Origin: Sphingomonas aquatilis
Lineage (GTDB): Bacteria; Pseudomonadota; Alphaproteobacteria; Sphingomonadales; Sphingomonadaceae
Direction of reading: 5' to 3'
NCBI RefSeq assembly: GCF_014196115.1
Contig: NZ_JACIDB010000006.1
Span: forward strand, 98,412 to 162,411
Length of the DNA: 64,000 nucleotides
The notes under the pieces are model-generated. The model was not told the DNA's origin. It was given only the letters and a program-made list of their open reading frames with translations, and did no database searches. A program made the translations under genes and the position numbers. Within the stretch, counting starts at the first letter, position 1. The number at the start of each line of letters is the position of its first letter. Positions 43,343-53,027 of this stretch are shown here, one piece after another.

Positions 43343-45562
43343 TTACGCCACCTTCGCCATGCCGCCGATGATCTTGTCGAGCGTGATCGGATATTCGCGA
43401 ACGCGCACGCCGGTCGCATTGTAGATCGCATTGGCGATCGCCGCGCCGACGCCGCACAGGCCGAGCTCGCCGACGCCTTTCGCCTTCATCGGCGACGTCG
43501 TCGGATCGGTTTCGTCGAGGAACACCACCTCCTGGTGCGGGATGTCGGCGTGGACGGGCACCTCATAGCTCGCAAGGTCGTGGTTGACGAAGAATCCGAA
43601 CCGTTTGTCGACCGCGAGTTCCTCCATCAGCGCCGCGCCCACGCCCATCGTCATCGCGCCGATCACCTGGCTGCGCGCGGACTTTGGGTTGAGGATCCGC
43701 CCGGCGGCGCACACCGCCAGCATGCGGCGGACCCGGATCTCCCCGGTATAGGCGTCGACGCCGACCTCGACGAAATGCCCGGCGAAGGTCGACTGCTGCA
43801 CCTTCTTCGCCAGGTCGCCGAATTCGATGCTGTCCTCGGCGGACAGACCTGCGTCGCCCGCGGCCTGACCCAGCGGCACGCTGCGATTGCCCGAGCGGAC
43901 CTTGCCATCCTCGAACACAACATCGGCCGAATTGAAGCCCAGCTTCTGCGCGACCGCCTCGCGCAGCTTGACGCAGGCGGCATAGACGCCCGCGGTCGCG
44001 CTGTTCGCGCCCCACTGTCCGCCCGATCCGGCGGCGACGGGGAAGTCGCTGTCGCCGAGCAGCACGCGAACCTTGTCGAGGGGGACGCCCATCATCTCGG
44101 CGGCCGTCTGCGCGATGATCGTATAGCTGCCGGTGCCGATGTCGGTCATGTCGGTCGCGACCGTCACGATGCCCTTGGCATCAATGCCGACGCGGGCGCC
44201 CGACTTCATGTTGATGTTGTTGCGGAAGCCCGACGCGACGCCCATGCCGACCAGCCAGCGGCCGTCCCGCACCGCGCGCGGCTTGGCCTGGCGCCGGCTC
44301 CAGCCGAAGCGATCGGCCCCCATCTGGAGGCACTGCACCAACTGGCGCTGCGAGAACTGGCGTTCAGGCTTTTCGGGATCGACCTGCGTGTCGTTCGCGA
44401 TGCGGAACGCGACCGGGTCCATGCCCAGCTTTTCCGCCATCTCGTCCATCGCGACCTCAAGCGCCATCAGCCCCGGTGCTTCGCCCGGTGCGCGCATCGC
44501 ATTGCCTTCGGGCAGGTCGAGCACCGCGAGGCGCATCGACGTCAGCCGGTTGGCGCCGGCATAGAGCAGCTTGGTCTGCGCCACCGCCGTTTCCGGTCCG
44601 CCGCCGGGCAAATCGCCCGAACCGCTTTCATGCGCGATCGCGACGAGCTTGCCGTCCTTGCCCGCGCCCAACCGGATGCGCTGGCGCGTCGCCGGGCGGT
44701 GCGTGGTGTTGTTCGCCATCAGCGGCCGTTGCAGCGCGACCTTCACCGGCCGCCCCGCCGCCTTGGCACCCAGCGCCGCAAGGATCGCATCGGCGCGCAC
44801 GAACAGCTTTCCGCCGAACCCGCCGCCGATATAGGGCGAGATCAGCCGGACATTCTGTTTCGGAATACCCAGCGTCTTGGCGACGTCGCCCTTGCCCCAG
44901 GCGATCATCTGGTTCGACGTCCACAGCGTCAGCCTGTCGCCATTCCATGCCGCGGTGCTGGCATGCGGCTCCATCATCATATGGCTCTGGTCGGGCGTCT
45001 CGTAGCGCGCATCGAGCGTCACGGGGGCCGCGGCGAATGCCTTGTCGAAATCGCCGACACGGTCGACGGGCGGCGCGGCGCTGCCTTCACCGCTGCTGTC
45101 ACCCTTCAGCGGCGCCGTCTTGAGCGCGCTGTCGAGGTCGAAGCGGCCCTTGCCGCGCGCATAATCGACGCGGATCAGGCCTGCCGCGGCGCGCGCCTGT
45201 TCGAACGTCTCGGCAACGACGAGCGCGATCGCCTGATGATAATGGTCGACCGCCGGACCGCCGAGCAGCTTGGCGGTATTCATGTCGCCCTTGCCGAGCG
45301 GCCCGGCCGTGTCCGCGGTGACGATCGCCAGCACGCCCGGCGCGGCCTTGGCGGCGCTGAGATCCATGCTGCTGATCCGGCCCTTGCCGATGCCGGCGCC
45401 GACTACATAGCCATAGGCGGCATTCGGGGCGACGTCATGACGCTCATAGGCGTAGCGCGCCGTGCCGGTGGTCTTGTATTTGCCGTCGATACGATCGGTC
45501 GGCTTGCCGACGACGTTCAGCTGGTCGATCGGGTTGGTGCCCGCAGGCTGATCGAACTTCAC
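43343..45562 (-). CDS. paoC: aldehyde oxidoreductase molybdenum-binding subunit PaoC
   Basis: Large subunit of a periplasmic xanthine-oxidase-family enzyme, 739 residues. Opening blocks [20 protein letters not shown] and [18 protein letters not shown] match PaoC, with molybdopterin-binding motifs [25 protein letters not shown], and a C-terminal [15 protein letters not shown]. The catalytic Glu of the GVGELG motif is present. Last gene of paoABC, overlapping paoB by four bases. In E. coli this trimer oxidises aromatic aldehydes. Confidence 0.92.
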   Translation of the reverse strand: MKFDQPAGTNPIDQLNVVGKPTDRIDGKYKTTGTARYAYERHDVAPNAAYGYVVGAGIGKGRISSMDLSAAKAAPGVLAIVTADTAGPLGKGDMNTAKLLGGPAVDHYHQAIALVVAETFEQARAAAGLIRVDYARGKGRFDLDSALKTAPLKGDSSGEGSAAPPVDRVGDFDKAFAAAPVTLDARYETPDQSHMMMEPHASTAAWNGDRLTLWTSNQMIAWGKGDVAKTLGIPKQNVRLISPYIGGGFGGKLFVRADAILAALGAKAAGRPVKVALQRPLMANNTTHRPATRQRIRLGAGKDGKLVAIAHESGSGDLPGGGPETAVAQTKLLYAGANRLTSMRLAVLDLPEGNAMRAPGEAPGLMALEVAMDEMAEKLGMDPVAFRIANDTQVDPEKPERQFSQRQLVQCLQMGADRFGWSRRQAKPRAVRDGRWLVGMGVASGFRNNINMKSGARVGIDAKGIVTVATDMTDIGTGSYTIIAQTAAEMMGVPLDKVRVLLGDSDFPVAAGSGGQWGANSATAGVYAACVKLREAVAQKLGFNSADVVFEDGKVRSGNRSVPLGQAAGDAGLSAEDSIEFGDLAKKVQQSTFAGHFVEVGVDAYTGEIRVRRMLAVCAAGRILNPKSARSQVIGAMTMGVGAALMEELAVDKRFGFFVNHDLASYEVPVHADIPHQEVVFLDETDPTTSPMKAKGVGELGLCGVGAAIANAIYNATGVRVREYPITLDKIIGGMAKVA

Positions 45563-46521
45563 GCGGCGCTCCTGCTCTTGGCTTGGGCCATCACACCGGC
45601 GAGCGTGCGCTCGACCAGCGGCACCTTAAAGGCGTTGTCGGCGGTGGGGCGAGCGCCGGCGAGCAAGCGGCTCGCCACCGCCTTCGCCCCCTGCGGCATG
45701 GCGGCATCCGCCTCGGGCGTCCGCCACGGCTTGGGCGCAATGCCGCCGATCGCGGCGCGGCCGGTGCCGTCGGGCTGGATCACCGCGGCCACCGACACCA
45801 GCGCATAGGCGTAGGACGCGCGGTCGCGCACCTTGTGATAGATGTGCGTCCCGCCGAGCGGCTTGGGCAGCGCCACCGCCGTGATGAGCTCGCCCGGCTG
45901 CAGCGCCGTTTCGATGTGCGGCGTGTCGCCCCACAGGCGGTGGAAGTCGGCGATCGGAATCGAGCGCGTCGTGCCCGATGGCTGCACCGTTTCCACGCTC
46001 GCGTCGAGCAGCCGCATCGCCACCGCCATGTCGCCGGGATAGGTCGCGATGCACGCATCGCTCGTGCCGATGATGCCGAGCTGCCGGCTGTAGCCGCCGA
46101 TCGCCGCACAGCCCGATCCGGGCTTGCGCTTGTTGCACGGCTGGTTGGTATCGTAGAAATAGGGGCACCGGGTGCGCTGCAACAGGTTGCCTGCGGTGGT
46201 CGCCTTGTTGCGCAGCTGCCCGCTGGCGCCCGCGACGATCGCGCGGGTCAGGACGCCATAGTCGCGGCGTACGCGTGCGTCCGCAGCGAGGTCGGTGTTG
46301 CGCACCAGCGCGCCGATGCGCAGGCCGCCAGTGTCGGTCGGCTCGATCCGGTCGAGCTTCAGCCGGTTGACGTCCACCAGATGCACCGGCTCCTCGATCT
46401 GCAGCTTCATCAGGTCGAGCAGGTTGGTGCCGCCCGCGATGAACTTGGCGCCGGGGCGAGCGGCTACCGCCTGGGCAGCGGCGGCGGGCGTGTCGGCGCG
46501 TTCGTAGGTGAAGGCCTTCAT
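45559..46521 (-). CDS. paoB: aldehyde oxidoreductase FAD-binding subunit PaoB
   Basis: Medium subunit of 320 residues. FAD-binding motif [16 protein letters not shown] and [20 protein letters not shown]. The insertion [20 protein letters not shown] followed by Cys in CAA carries the extra [4Fe-4S] ligands that set PaoB apart from ordinary xanthine dehydrogenase FAD subunits. Start at [12 protein letters not shown]; the ORF extends further upstream in frame but overlaps paoA and is not coding. Translationally coupled to paoA (ATGA overlap) and paoC. Confidence 0.93.
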   Translation of the reverse strand: MKAFTYERADTPAAAAQAVAARPGAKFIAGGTNLLDLMKLQIEEPVHLVDVNRLKLDRIEPTDTGGLRIGALVRNTDLAADARVRRDYGVLTRAIVAGASGQLRNKATTAGNLLQRTRCPYFYDTNQPCNKRKPGSGCAAIGGYSRQLGIIGTSDACIATYPGDMAVAMRLLDASVETVQPSGTTRSIPIADFHRLWGDTPHIETALQPGELITAVALPKPLGGTHIYHKVRDRASYAYALVSVAAVIQPDGTGRAAIGGIAPKPWRTPEADAAMPQGAKAVASRLLAGARPTADNAFKVPLVERTLAGVMAQAKSRSAA

Positions 46522-47156
46522 GCTTTGGCTCCCGCGACGTCCCGCATCGCGTCGATGATGTTCGAATAGGCGCCGCAGCGGCAGATGTTGCCGCTCATCC
46601 GTTCGCGCATTTCCTCGGCGGTCAGCGCAGGCGCGCCGGCGACGTCGTCCTGCACATGGCTGGGGACGCCGCGCTTGATCTCGTCGAGCACCGCGACCGC
46701 CGAGCAGATCTGGCCGGGGGTGCAATAGCCGCACTGATAGCCGTCGTGCTTGACGAAGGCAGCCTGCATCGGATGCAGCTTGTCGGGCGTGCCGAGCCCT
46801 TCGATCGTCGTGATCTCGTCGCCATCGTGCATCACGGCGAGGCTGAGGCAGCTGTTGATGCGCCGCCCGTCGATCAGCACCGTGCAGGCGCCGCACTGGC
46901 CGTGGTCGCAGCCCTTCTTCGTGCCGGTCAGCTTCCAATGTTCGCGCAGCGCATCGAGCAGCGTCGTCCGCGTGTCGAGCGCGACCTGGCTGGTCCGGCC
47001 ATTGACCTTCAGCGTCACCGGCATCGTCGGCGGGGCGGGCCGTTCGTCGAGCGGCACGGCTGCCGCCTCAGTGGGCATGGCGGTCGCCGCCGCACCGATC
47101 GCCCCGCTCGCGAGCACGCCGCGGCGAGACATGGACAATTCGTAATCGCTCATCAA
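46518..47156 (-). CDS. paoA: aldehyde oxidoreductase 2Fe-2S subunit PaoA (Tat signal)
   Basis: Small iron-sulfur subunit of 212 residues, first gene of the paoABC operon. The N-terminus carries a twin-arginine signal, [19 protein letters not shown], which exports the folded trimer. The two [2Fe-2S] clusters are marked by [12 protein letters not shown] plus a later Cys, and by QCGYCTPGQ and GNICRCGAY. Only the small subunit has a signal, as expected for hitchhiker export. No paoD/xdhC maturation gene is present in the window. Confidence 0.93.
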   Translation of the reverse strand: MMSDYELSMSRRGVLASGAIGAAATAMPTEAAAVPLDERPAPPTMPVTLKVNGRTSQVALDTRTTLLDALREHWKLTGTKKGCDHGQCGACTVLIDGRRINSCLSLAVMHDGDEITTIEGLGTPDKLHPMQAAFVKHDGYQCGYCTPGQICSAVAVLDEIKRGVPSHVQDDVAGAPALTAEEMRERMSGNICRCGAYSNIIDAMRDVAGAKA

Positions 47157-47276
47157 AGGCCCCTTGATGCATCTGACATACCGACGTTTTCGACGCGGTG
47201 TACGCCACTGGCGGGGTAGGCCTTATCGTTTCGACGCAGCGCAAAGCAAACCCTTGTTATCAGTACGCAAAGAAAC

Positions 47277-47305
47277 GGGCCCAGGTTCCAACGGAACCCG
47301 GACCC
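47277..47305 (-). terminator. possible terminator after the FadL gene
   Basis: Stem GGGCCCAGGTTCC / GGAACCCGGACCC with two mismatches and an AAC loop, 31 bases past the minus-strand stop, followed on that strand by GTTTCTTTG. Confidence 0.55.
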
Positions 47306-47335
47306 GCAACGTTTTGATGCAGATAGGCGGCGGGA

Positions 47336-48652
47336 TCAGAAGCCGATATGCGCGCCCGCCGACAGAACGACCGCATGGGCATCGCGCAGGGTGCCGCGGG
47401 TCAGGACGTTGGTCTGCGCCGCGGTGCCGACATAGGCCGCGGTCTGACGGTCGATCGTCGTGTCTTCGAAATCGACATAGTTTGCAGCGAGATCGAAGCC
47501 GAACTTCGGAGTCACCTGGAAGGTGCCGCCGACGCCATAGTTCCAACGGTTCGAATCCGGCACGCGCGCGTCGCGCAGGCCGTCCTGCGTCGGGGTCAGC
47601 GCGCGCTGCACGCCGGCGCGGACCGTCAGGCTGGGCGAGACGGCATAATCGACGCCGCCGGCCAGGCTGTAGCTGTCGCGATAGTTTTCGGGCAGCGCGG
47701 TGTTGAGCGGCGCGCCGAGGCGGATCGCGTCGAACTTGCTCCAATTGTAGCGCACCGCCTGGCCGTTCAGCGTCAGCGCCGGCGTCACCTTGATGCGCGC
47801 ACCGACGATCGTCTGCGCAGGCGTGTAGAAGCTCGCCTGCACGCCGGTCAGCGTGCGGTTCTGGCCGGCAAGCGGGCCGACCAGGCCGGCGACGGTCAGG
47901 TCACCCGTCAGCGTATGCTCGATGCGCGACTTGTAGCTGATGCCGACGGTCGCCCAGTCGTTGTGCATCTGGACGCCCGCGGTCCAGCCGATGTCCCAGC
48001 CCTTGCCTTCCAGCTTCTGCGAGCCGTCGGCGGTGGTGGTCAGGTTGGGCAGCGCGTTGCCCAGGCTGGCATAGACGTGCTCGACGTTGGCACCGCCGCC
48101 GACGCGCAGCCAGTCGGTCAGCGCTACGGCGATCGACGGCTGGATGTCGATCGTCATCAGCTTGGTGCGCGTCGCGCTGTAGCGGGTCCAGCTGTTGTTG
48201 TCGTAGTCTGTGGTGAAGCTGTAGGGCGACGTCACCGCGAGGCCGAACGCGACCGGACCGAACGGCAGGGCGATCGCGCCCGAGGGCAGCAGGCCCTTGT
48301 CAATCGGGTTGCGTGCTTCCTGCGCACCGCCGACCGGCTGGTAGTTGGCCGGGTTGGCGCACGACACGCCGGCCGGGCGACACACCACGGTGCCGTTGTT
48401 GACGACGCGGCCGCGCGGCAGGATGCCCGACGCGTTGATCGCTGCCTCGCCGCGCTCCATCCCTGCGATCGATGCCGGGTTCCACCACAGCGACTGCGGG
48501 CCGGTATCGGCGACTTCACCCGAGAAAGCGCGGCCGGCGCCACGCGCCGACTGCTCCTGCAGGTAGAAGGCCTGGGCGTGCGCCACCGAGGCGAAACCGA
48601 ACGAGCCGAGGACGGCAGTGGCGAGCAACGAAGTCTTGATACGCAGGGACAT
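47336..48652 (-). CDS. outer membrane fatty acid transporter, OmpP1/FadL family
   Basis: Outer membrane beta-barrel of 438 residues with signal peptide MSLRIKTSLLATAVLGSF ending AHA. The FadL hatch and early strands are seen in AFYLQEQSARGAGRAFSG, SLWWNPASIAG (the NPA motif), and LPFGPVAFGLAVTSPYSF. Strongly alternating strands run through to the terminal GAHIGF aromatic end. Imports long-chain fatty acids or hydrophobic compounds, in keeping with the beta-oxidation genes downstream. Confidence 0.93.
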   Translation of the reverse strand: MSLRIKTSLLATAVLGSFGFASVAHAQAFYLQEQSARGAGRAFSGEVADTGPQSLWWNPASIAGMERGEAAINASGILPRGRVVNNGTVVCRPAGVSCANPANYQPVGGAQEARNPIDKGLLPSGAIALPFGPVAFGLAVTSPYSFTTDYDNNSWTRYSATRTKLMTIDIQPSIAVALTDWLRVGGGANVEHVYASLGNALPNLTTTADGSQKLEGKGWDIGWTAGVQMHNDWATVGISYKSRIEHTLTGDLTVAGLVGPLAGQNRTLTGVQASFYTPAQTIVGARIKVTPALTLNGQAVRYNWSKFDAIRLGAPLNTALPENYRDSYSLAGGVDYAVSPSLTVRAGVQRALTPTQDGLRDARVPDSNRWNYGVGGTFQVTPKFGFDLAANYVDFEDTTIDRQTAAYVGTAAQTNVLTRGTLRDAHAVVLSAGAHIGF

Positions 48653-48696
48653 GAGCGGTCTTCCTTAAGCTTACTGGTAGGTCGAAACGGGTCAGA

Positions 48697-49113
48697 TTAG
48701 CGCACGCGCGTCCAAGTCTGCGTCTTGCAGAGCGGCACGAACACGCAGCCACGCACCTTCAGCGTGTTGGCGTCGACGGGCGTCACCTTCGCCTTGTACG
48801 TCTTGCCGTCGTCGGGATTGTAGATCTTGCCGCCGCTCCAAGCATCGCCGTCGGCGGTGAAGCCGCTGATCAGCAGCAGCCCCTTCAGCAGGCGGCCGCG
48901 CTGCGCCGGATCCTGATTGTTGACGTCCTTCAGGTCGGGCTGCTGGCGGAGCAGTTCGGACGAGATCAGCCGGCCGCAGATCGATGCGCCGCAGCGCTGG
49001 ATTTCGACGATGCCGTTGCGCGTCTCGGTCTTCCACCGGCCCAGCGCGACGTCGGGGGTGGGCGCGGGCGCAGGGGCGGCGGCCAGCAGCGCGCCAATCA
49101 ACATCAAGGACAT
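48697..49113 (-). CDS. secreted DUF2147 protein
   Basis: Protein of 138 residues, signal peptide MSLMLIGALLAAAPAPA, ATG preceded by GGAGAAG. Body shows the DUF2147 pattern: ALGRWKTETRNGIVEIQRCG with ICGRLISS, then GGKIYNPDDGKTYKAKV and LKVRGCVFVPLCKTQTWTR. The two Cys pairs probably form disulfides in periplasm. Family function unknown. Same strand and just upstream of fadL, though gene spacing (44 bases) only allows a possible operon. Confidence 0.88.
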   Translation of the reverse strand: MSLMLIGALLAAAPAPAPTPDVALGRWKTETRNGIVEIQRCGASICGRLISSELLRQQPDLKDVNNQDPAQRGRLLKGLLLISGFTADGDAWSGGKIYNPDDGKTYKAKVTPVDANTLKVRGCVFVPLCKTQTWTRVR

Positions 49114-49436
49114 GGTTACTTCTCCTCTCCCGGATGGACGCGAACGGCCGCGCCCATCGAACAAGCCGTTCAAGCCTTGCGCCGTATCTGTACGGTCGCA
49201 TTGTGGCGCCGCGGAGGCCGCCCGATGCCGGGCCATGACCTATTGGCGAGCCAGATGCCGTTTACGGCAATCTGATGCCCGTCTAGCCCCGGGGCGCAGT
49301 GTGTCAAGTGTGATGACGTAAACCGCGGTGCACAAAGCATCTTTTCCCGCGGACGGCATCGGATCATGCCAACCGCCATGCGGTCGGGCGGTTCCAGGCC
49401 TCGCACTCGCAAGCCCTGAACCCGCCCGATGTAGCA
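49114..49436. other. 323-bp gap without a gene
   Basis: Between the DUF2147 gene start and the HAD/ECH fusion stop. Contains the promoter side of the DUF2147 gene and a terminator-like hairpin at 49385-49428. Short frames look non-coding. Confidence 0.55.
49385..49428 (-). terminator. terminator-like hairpin after the beta-oxidation operon
   Basis: Stem CGGGCGGTTCCAGG / CCTGAACCCGCCCG with one bulge, a few bases past the HAD/ECH fusion stop. No strong T-run on the minus strand, so it may be a processing or weak termination site. Confidence 0.45.
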
Positions 49437-51755
49437 TCAGTTGCGCAACGGCTTCCCCGTGGTCAGCATCTGCTGCACGCGCGCCTGTGTCCGCGGGTCG
49501 CGCACGGCCTCCATGAACGCCGCACGCTCCAGCGTCAGCAGGTCATCCTCCTGCACGGTATCGACCAGATCGGCCTCGCCGCCGGTCAGCACGGTCGCGA
49601 GCCGGCCCGAGACGACCTCGTCATACTCAGTCGCCATGCCCTTCTTGCGGAAGCCCTCGACGACGCCGGCGATGCCGGTGCGGCCGCTTTCGCCCGGCAG
49701 GCGGAAGGTCGGCTTTTCGGGTGCCTTATAGCCGTCGACCAGGCTGAGCGCCTTGGCCTTAGCGTCGGCGAGCAGGCGGTCGCGGTTCATCGTGATGCCG
49801 TCGCTGGCTTTGAGGAACATCATCTCCTTCGCCAGCGCGGCCGACTTCGACACCTGCGCGGTCGAGATCGTCTCGAACGCCTTGGCGACGGCGGGCATCG
49901 GCCCGCGCGGCATCATCGGCGCCTTGGCGAGGCGATCGAGCAACTCGCCGTTGCCGCCCCAGCCGGGCAGCAGGCCGACGCCGCACTCGACCAGACCGAT
50001 GTAGCTTTCGGCATGCGCCTGCACCGCATCGGCGTGGAGCACGACCTCGCAACCGCCGCCCAGCGCCATGCCGGCCGGCGCCGCCACGACGGGGAAGGGA
50101 GCGTATTTCAGCGCCTTCAGCGCCTGCTGCCCGCCCGCGATCAGCTTTTCGATCTCGCCCCACATGCCCGCGGCGACGGCGAACATCGCCATGCCTAGGT
50201 TGGCGCCGGCCGAGAAGTTCGAGCCTTCGTTATAGATCACCAGCGCCTTGAAGCGATCCTGCACCAGCGGGATGGCCTGCTGGATCAGGCTCATGATCTC
50301 GCCGTCGAGCGCGTTCATCTTGGTGGTGAACTCGAGCGCGGCGACGCCATCGCCGACATCCCACAAAGCGGCCGACGCGTTCTTGAGCAGCGGTTCGGAG
50401 CGCAGCTTGATGTCTTCGAGCAGTAGCACGCCATCGCCGCGGACGACGTCATGATAGTCGCCGTCCGTGCCCAGGAACTGGCGCTTGCCCTCGACGACGC
50501 GGTAGAAACTGCGGTCGCCGGCCGTCTCGAGGATCGCCGGAACGCTGCGGCCTTCGTCGCGCAGCCGCTGCGCGAAGGTGGCGGCACCGATCCGGTCGAG
50601 CAGCTCGAACGGGCCGAACTTCCAATTATAGCCGAGCTTCATCGCATCATCGATCGCGACGATATCGTCCGCGGCTTCGCCGACCAGCATCGCCGCATAG
50701 GACAAGGTCTTGCCCAGGATCTCCCAGGCATAGTCGCCGACCTTGCCCGGCGTCGCGATCAGCGCGCCCAGATCCTTTTCCGCCTTGGGCGGTAGCGGCG
50801 CGGGCTTCTGCCCCCCGCGATACTCACCGGTCGCGAGATCGAGCGCGAGCTTGGTTTTCGTCGCCTTGTCGAAGCGATAGAAGCCGCCCTTGCCCTTGCG
50901 ACCCGTGAAGCCCTCGGCGATCATCTTATCGACGAGCGGCATCGGACGGACGGTGTCGAAATAGGGGTCGCCCTGCGGCAGCGTGGATGACAGGCTCTTC
51001 GACAGCAGCGGCATCAGGTCGACGCCGACGAGGTCGACGAGGCCGAAGATGCCCGTCTTGGGCACGCCCATCGGCCGGCCGCCGATCTGGTCGGCCTCTT
51101 CGACGGTCAGGCCCTGATCCATCGCTGCATTGATCGCGAGGGCGAGCCAATAGGTGCCGATGCGGTTGGCGATGAAGCCCGGCGTGTCCTTGGCGCGGAC
51201 GATCCGCTTGCCCATGAAGCGATCGACGAAGTCCTCCACCTTTTCGGCCACCGCCGCGTCGGTGTGTTCGCCGCGCACGATCTCGATCAGCCGCATGTAG
51301 CGCGGCGGATTGAAGAAGTGCGTGATGAGGAAGTCGGCCTTGAACTGGTCCGAGCGCCCGTCGACCAGATGGCCGAGCGGAATGGTCGACGTGTTCGAGC
51401 TGACCGCGGTGCCGGGGCGCTTGAGCGCCTCGAGCTTGGCGTACAGCGCCTGCTTGATGTCGAGCCGTTCGACGATCGCCTCGACGATCCAGTCGCATTC
51501 GGCGACGCGATCGAGATGGTCGTCGATATTGCCCGTTTCGACCAGCTTCGCCGCACCCTTCGACATGAACGGCGCGGGTTCGGTCTTGAGCATCTTGGCG
51601 ACCGCATTCTTGGCCACCGCGTCGCGATCGTCACCCTCCTTGGGCACGATATCGAGCAGCAGCACCGGGATGCCGGCGTTGGCGACCTGTGCGGCGATGC
51701 CGGCGCCCATGACGCCCGCACCGATCACGCACACCTTTTTGATGGATTCGCTCAT
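49437..51755 (-). CDS. 3-hydroxyacyl-CoA dehydrogenase / enoyl-CoA hydratase fusion
   Basis: Beta-oxidation enzyme of 772 residues. The N-terminal NAD-binding dehydrogenase (VCVIGAGVMGAGIAAQVANAG start, then STIPLGHL and HFFNPPRYM) is followed by a second dehydrogenase domain and a C-terminal hydratase domain with PVVAAPAGMALGGGCEVVLH and GLVECGVGLLPGWGG. This order, dehydrogenase first, is opposite to E. coli FadB and like Bacillus FadN. Start at MSESIKKVCVIG; a longer frame upstream overlaps the thiolase. Directly downstream of the thiolase gene, one base apart. Confidence 0.93.
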   Translation of the reverse strand: MSESIKKVCVIGAGVMGAGIAAQVANAGIPVLLLDIVPKEGDDRDAVAKNAVAKMLKTEPAPFMSKGAAKLVETGNIDDHLDRVAECDWIVEAIVERLDIKQALYAKLEALKRPGTAVSSNTSTIPLGHLVDGRSDQFKADFLITHFFNPPRYMRLIEIVRGEHTDAAVAEKVEDFVDRFMGKRIVRAKDTPGFIANRIGTYWLALAINAAMDQGLTVEEADQIGGRPMGVPKTGIFGLVDLVGVDLMPLLSKSLSSTLPQGDPYFDTVRPMPLVDKMIAEGFTGRKGKGGFYRFDKATKTKLALDLATGEYRGGQKPAPLPPKAEKDLGALIATPGKVGDYAWEILGKTLSYAAMLVGEAADDIVAIDDAMKLGYNWKFGPFELLDRIGAATFAQRLRDEGRSVPAILETAGDRSFYRVVEGKRQFLGTDGDYHDVVRGDGVLLLEDIKLRSEPLLKNASAALWDVGDGVAALEFTTKMNALDGEIMSLIQQAIPLVQDRFKALVIYNEGSNFSAGANLGMAMFAVAAGMWGEIEKLIAGGQQALKALKYAPFPVVAAPAGMALGGGCEVVLHADAVQAHAESYIGLVECGVGLLPGWGGNGELLDRLAKAPMMPRGPMPAVAKAFETISTAQVSKSAALAKEMMFLKASDGITMNRDRLLADAKAKALSLVDGYKAPEKPTFRLPGESGRTGIAGVVEGFRKKGMATEYDEVVSGRLATVLTGGEADLVDTVQEDDLLTLERAAFMEAVRDPRTQARVQQMLTTGKPLRN

Positions 51756-51756
51756 G

Positions 51757-52893
51757 TTATGCGCGCTCCAGCACCGTGGCGATGCCCTGGCCGCCGCCGA
51801 TGCACTGGGTCGCCAGTGCATAGCGACCGCCCTCGCGCTCCAGCAGCGCCGCCGCCTTGCCGACGATGCGCGCGCCGGTCGCGCCGAGCGGGTGGCCGAT
51901 CGCGATCGCGCCGCCGTCGAGATTGATCGTTTCGTCCTTCAGGCCGAGGTCGCGGATGCAGGCGATCGCCTGGCTGGCGAACGCCTCGTTGATTTCGACG
52001 ACGTCCAGGTCGCCGACCGACACGCCGGCGCGCGCCAGCGCCTTCTGCGAGGCGCTGATCGGGCCGAGGCCCATCGTCTCCGGCTCGATGCCCGACACGC
52101 CCACCGCCTTGATGCGGGCGAGGATCTTAAGGTCGTGCTTGTTGGCGAACTCTTCCGACGTCACGAGGACCGCGCTGGCGCCATCCGTCAGCGGCGACGA
52201 GGTGCCGGCGGTGACCGATCCGTCCTGGCTGAAGGCGGGCTTCAGGCCGCCCAGCGCTTCGACGGTGGTGTCGGGGCGGATCGTGCCGTCTTCGCTCACC
52301 GTGCCGGCCTTCGTCTGGATCGGCACGATCTCATCGCTCAGCCGGCCATCGGCGCGCGCGGCGGCGGCCTTCTGCTGGCTCTTCACCGCGAACGCATCCT
52401 GCTCAGCCCGCGTGATCTGATATTTGGTCGCGACATTCTCCGCCGTATCGCCCATGCCCATGTACGCACCCGCATTCTTCTTCGCGAGAACGGGGTTGGG
52501 CAGGGGGTTGTAGCCGCCCATCGGCACGCGGCTCATCGATTCCAGACCGGCGCAGATGAACGCCTCGCCCGCACCGATCTGAATCTGGCCCATCGCGATA
52601 TGGATCGCGCTCATCGACGATCCGCAGAAGCGGTTCACCGTCATGCCGCCGACCGACAACGGCAGGTCGGCGAGCAACCCGATCATCCGTGCGACGTTGA
52701 GACCCTGTTCGCCTTCGGGGAAGGCACAGCCGAGGATGATGTCCTCGATTTCGGCGGCGTAGACGCCGGTCTTTTCGATCAGGCCGCGAATCGTCTGCGC
52801 GGCGAGATCGTCTGGACGGACGCGGGCGAGGGCGCCCTTGCCGGCGAGGTGGAACGGCGAGCGCGCATAACCGGCGATGACGACGTTGGTCAT
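51757..52893 (-). CDS. acetyl-CoA C-acyltransferase (thiolase)
   Basis: Beta-ketothiolase of 378 residues. Catalytic Cys90 in NRFCGSSMSAIHIAMGQ, His334 in AIAIGHPLGATGARI, and Cys364 in TQCIGGGQGIA are all intact. Start MTNVVIAGYARSPF. Partner of the downstream HAD/ECH fusion for the last two steps of beta-oxidation. Acts on longer chains most likely, but acetoacetyl-CoA thiolase cannot be excluded. The upstream intergenic DNA is shared with the divergent acyl-CoA ligase gene. Confidence 0.94.
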   Translation of the reverse strand: MTNVVIAGYARSPFHLAGKGALARVRPDDLAAQTIRGLIEKTGVYAAEIEDIILGCAFPEGEQGLNVARMIGLLADLPLSVGGMTVNRFCGSSMSAIHIAMGQIQIGAGEAFICAGLESMSRVPMGGYNPLPNPVLAKKNAGAYMGMGDTAENVATKYQITRAEQDAFAVKSQQKAAAARADGRLSDEIVPIQTKAGTVSEDGTIRPDTTVEALGGLKPAFSQDGSVTAGTSSPLTDGASAVLVTSEEFANKHDLKILARIKAVGVSGIEPETMGLGPISASQKALARAGVSVGDLDVVEINEAFASQAIACIRDLGLKDETINLDGGAIAIGHPLGATGARIVGKAAALLEREGGRYALATQCIGGGQGIATVLERA

Positions 52894-53027
52894 GAAATCC
52901 TCTCTTTGGCAGGCATCGGGATGCAAGGGCAGACTTGCGTGATGCCGTATAGGTGCGATACCTTCCCATTACGTCAAGTGGATCGAGCCCACAATATGCT
53001 CGATGATGTGCATGAGAGGATGAGGGA
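52894..53027. promoter_or_regulatory. divergent promoter region between thiolase and acyl-CoA ligase
   Basis: 134 bases. TTACGTCAA at 52969-52977 matches nine of nine bases of the reverse complement of the MerR-type operator at 56143-56158, so it may be a regulator site. Exact -35 and -10 boxes are not evident. Confidence 0.4.

Noticed and set aside
43535..45808. 757-codon open frame antisense to paoC
   Set aside because: paoC shows all family motifs; the opposite frame is Arg/His-rich with no recognisable motif.
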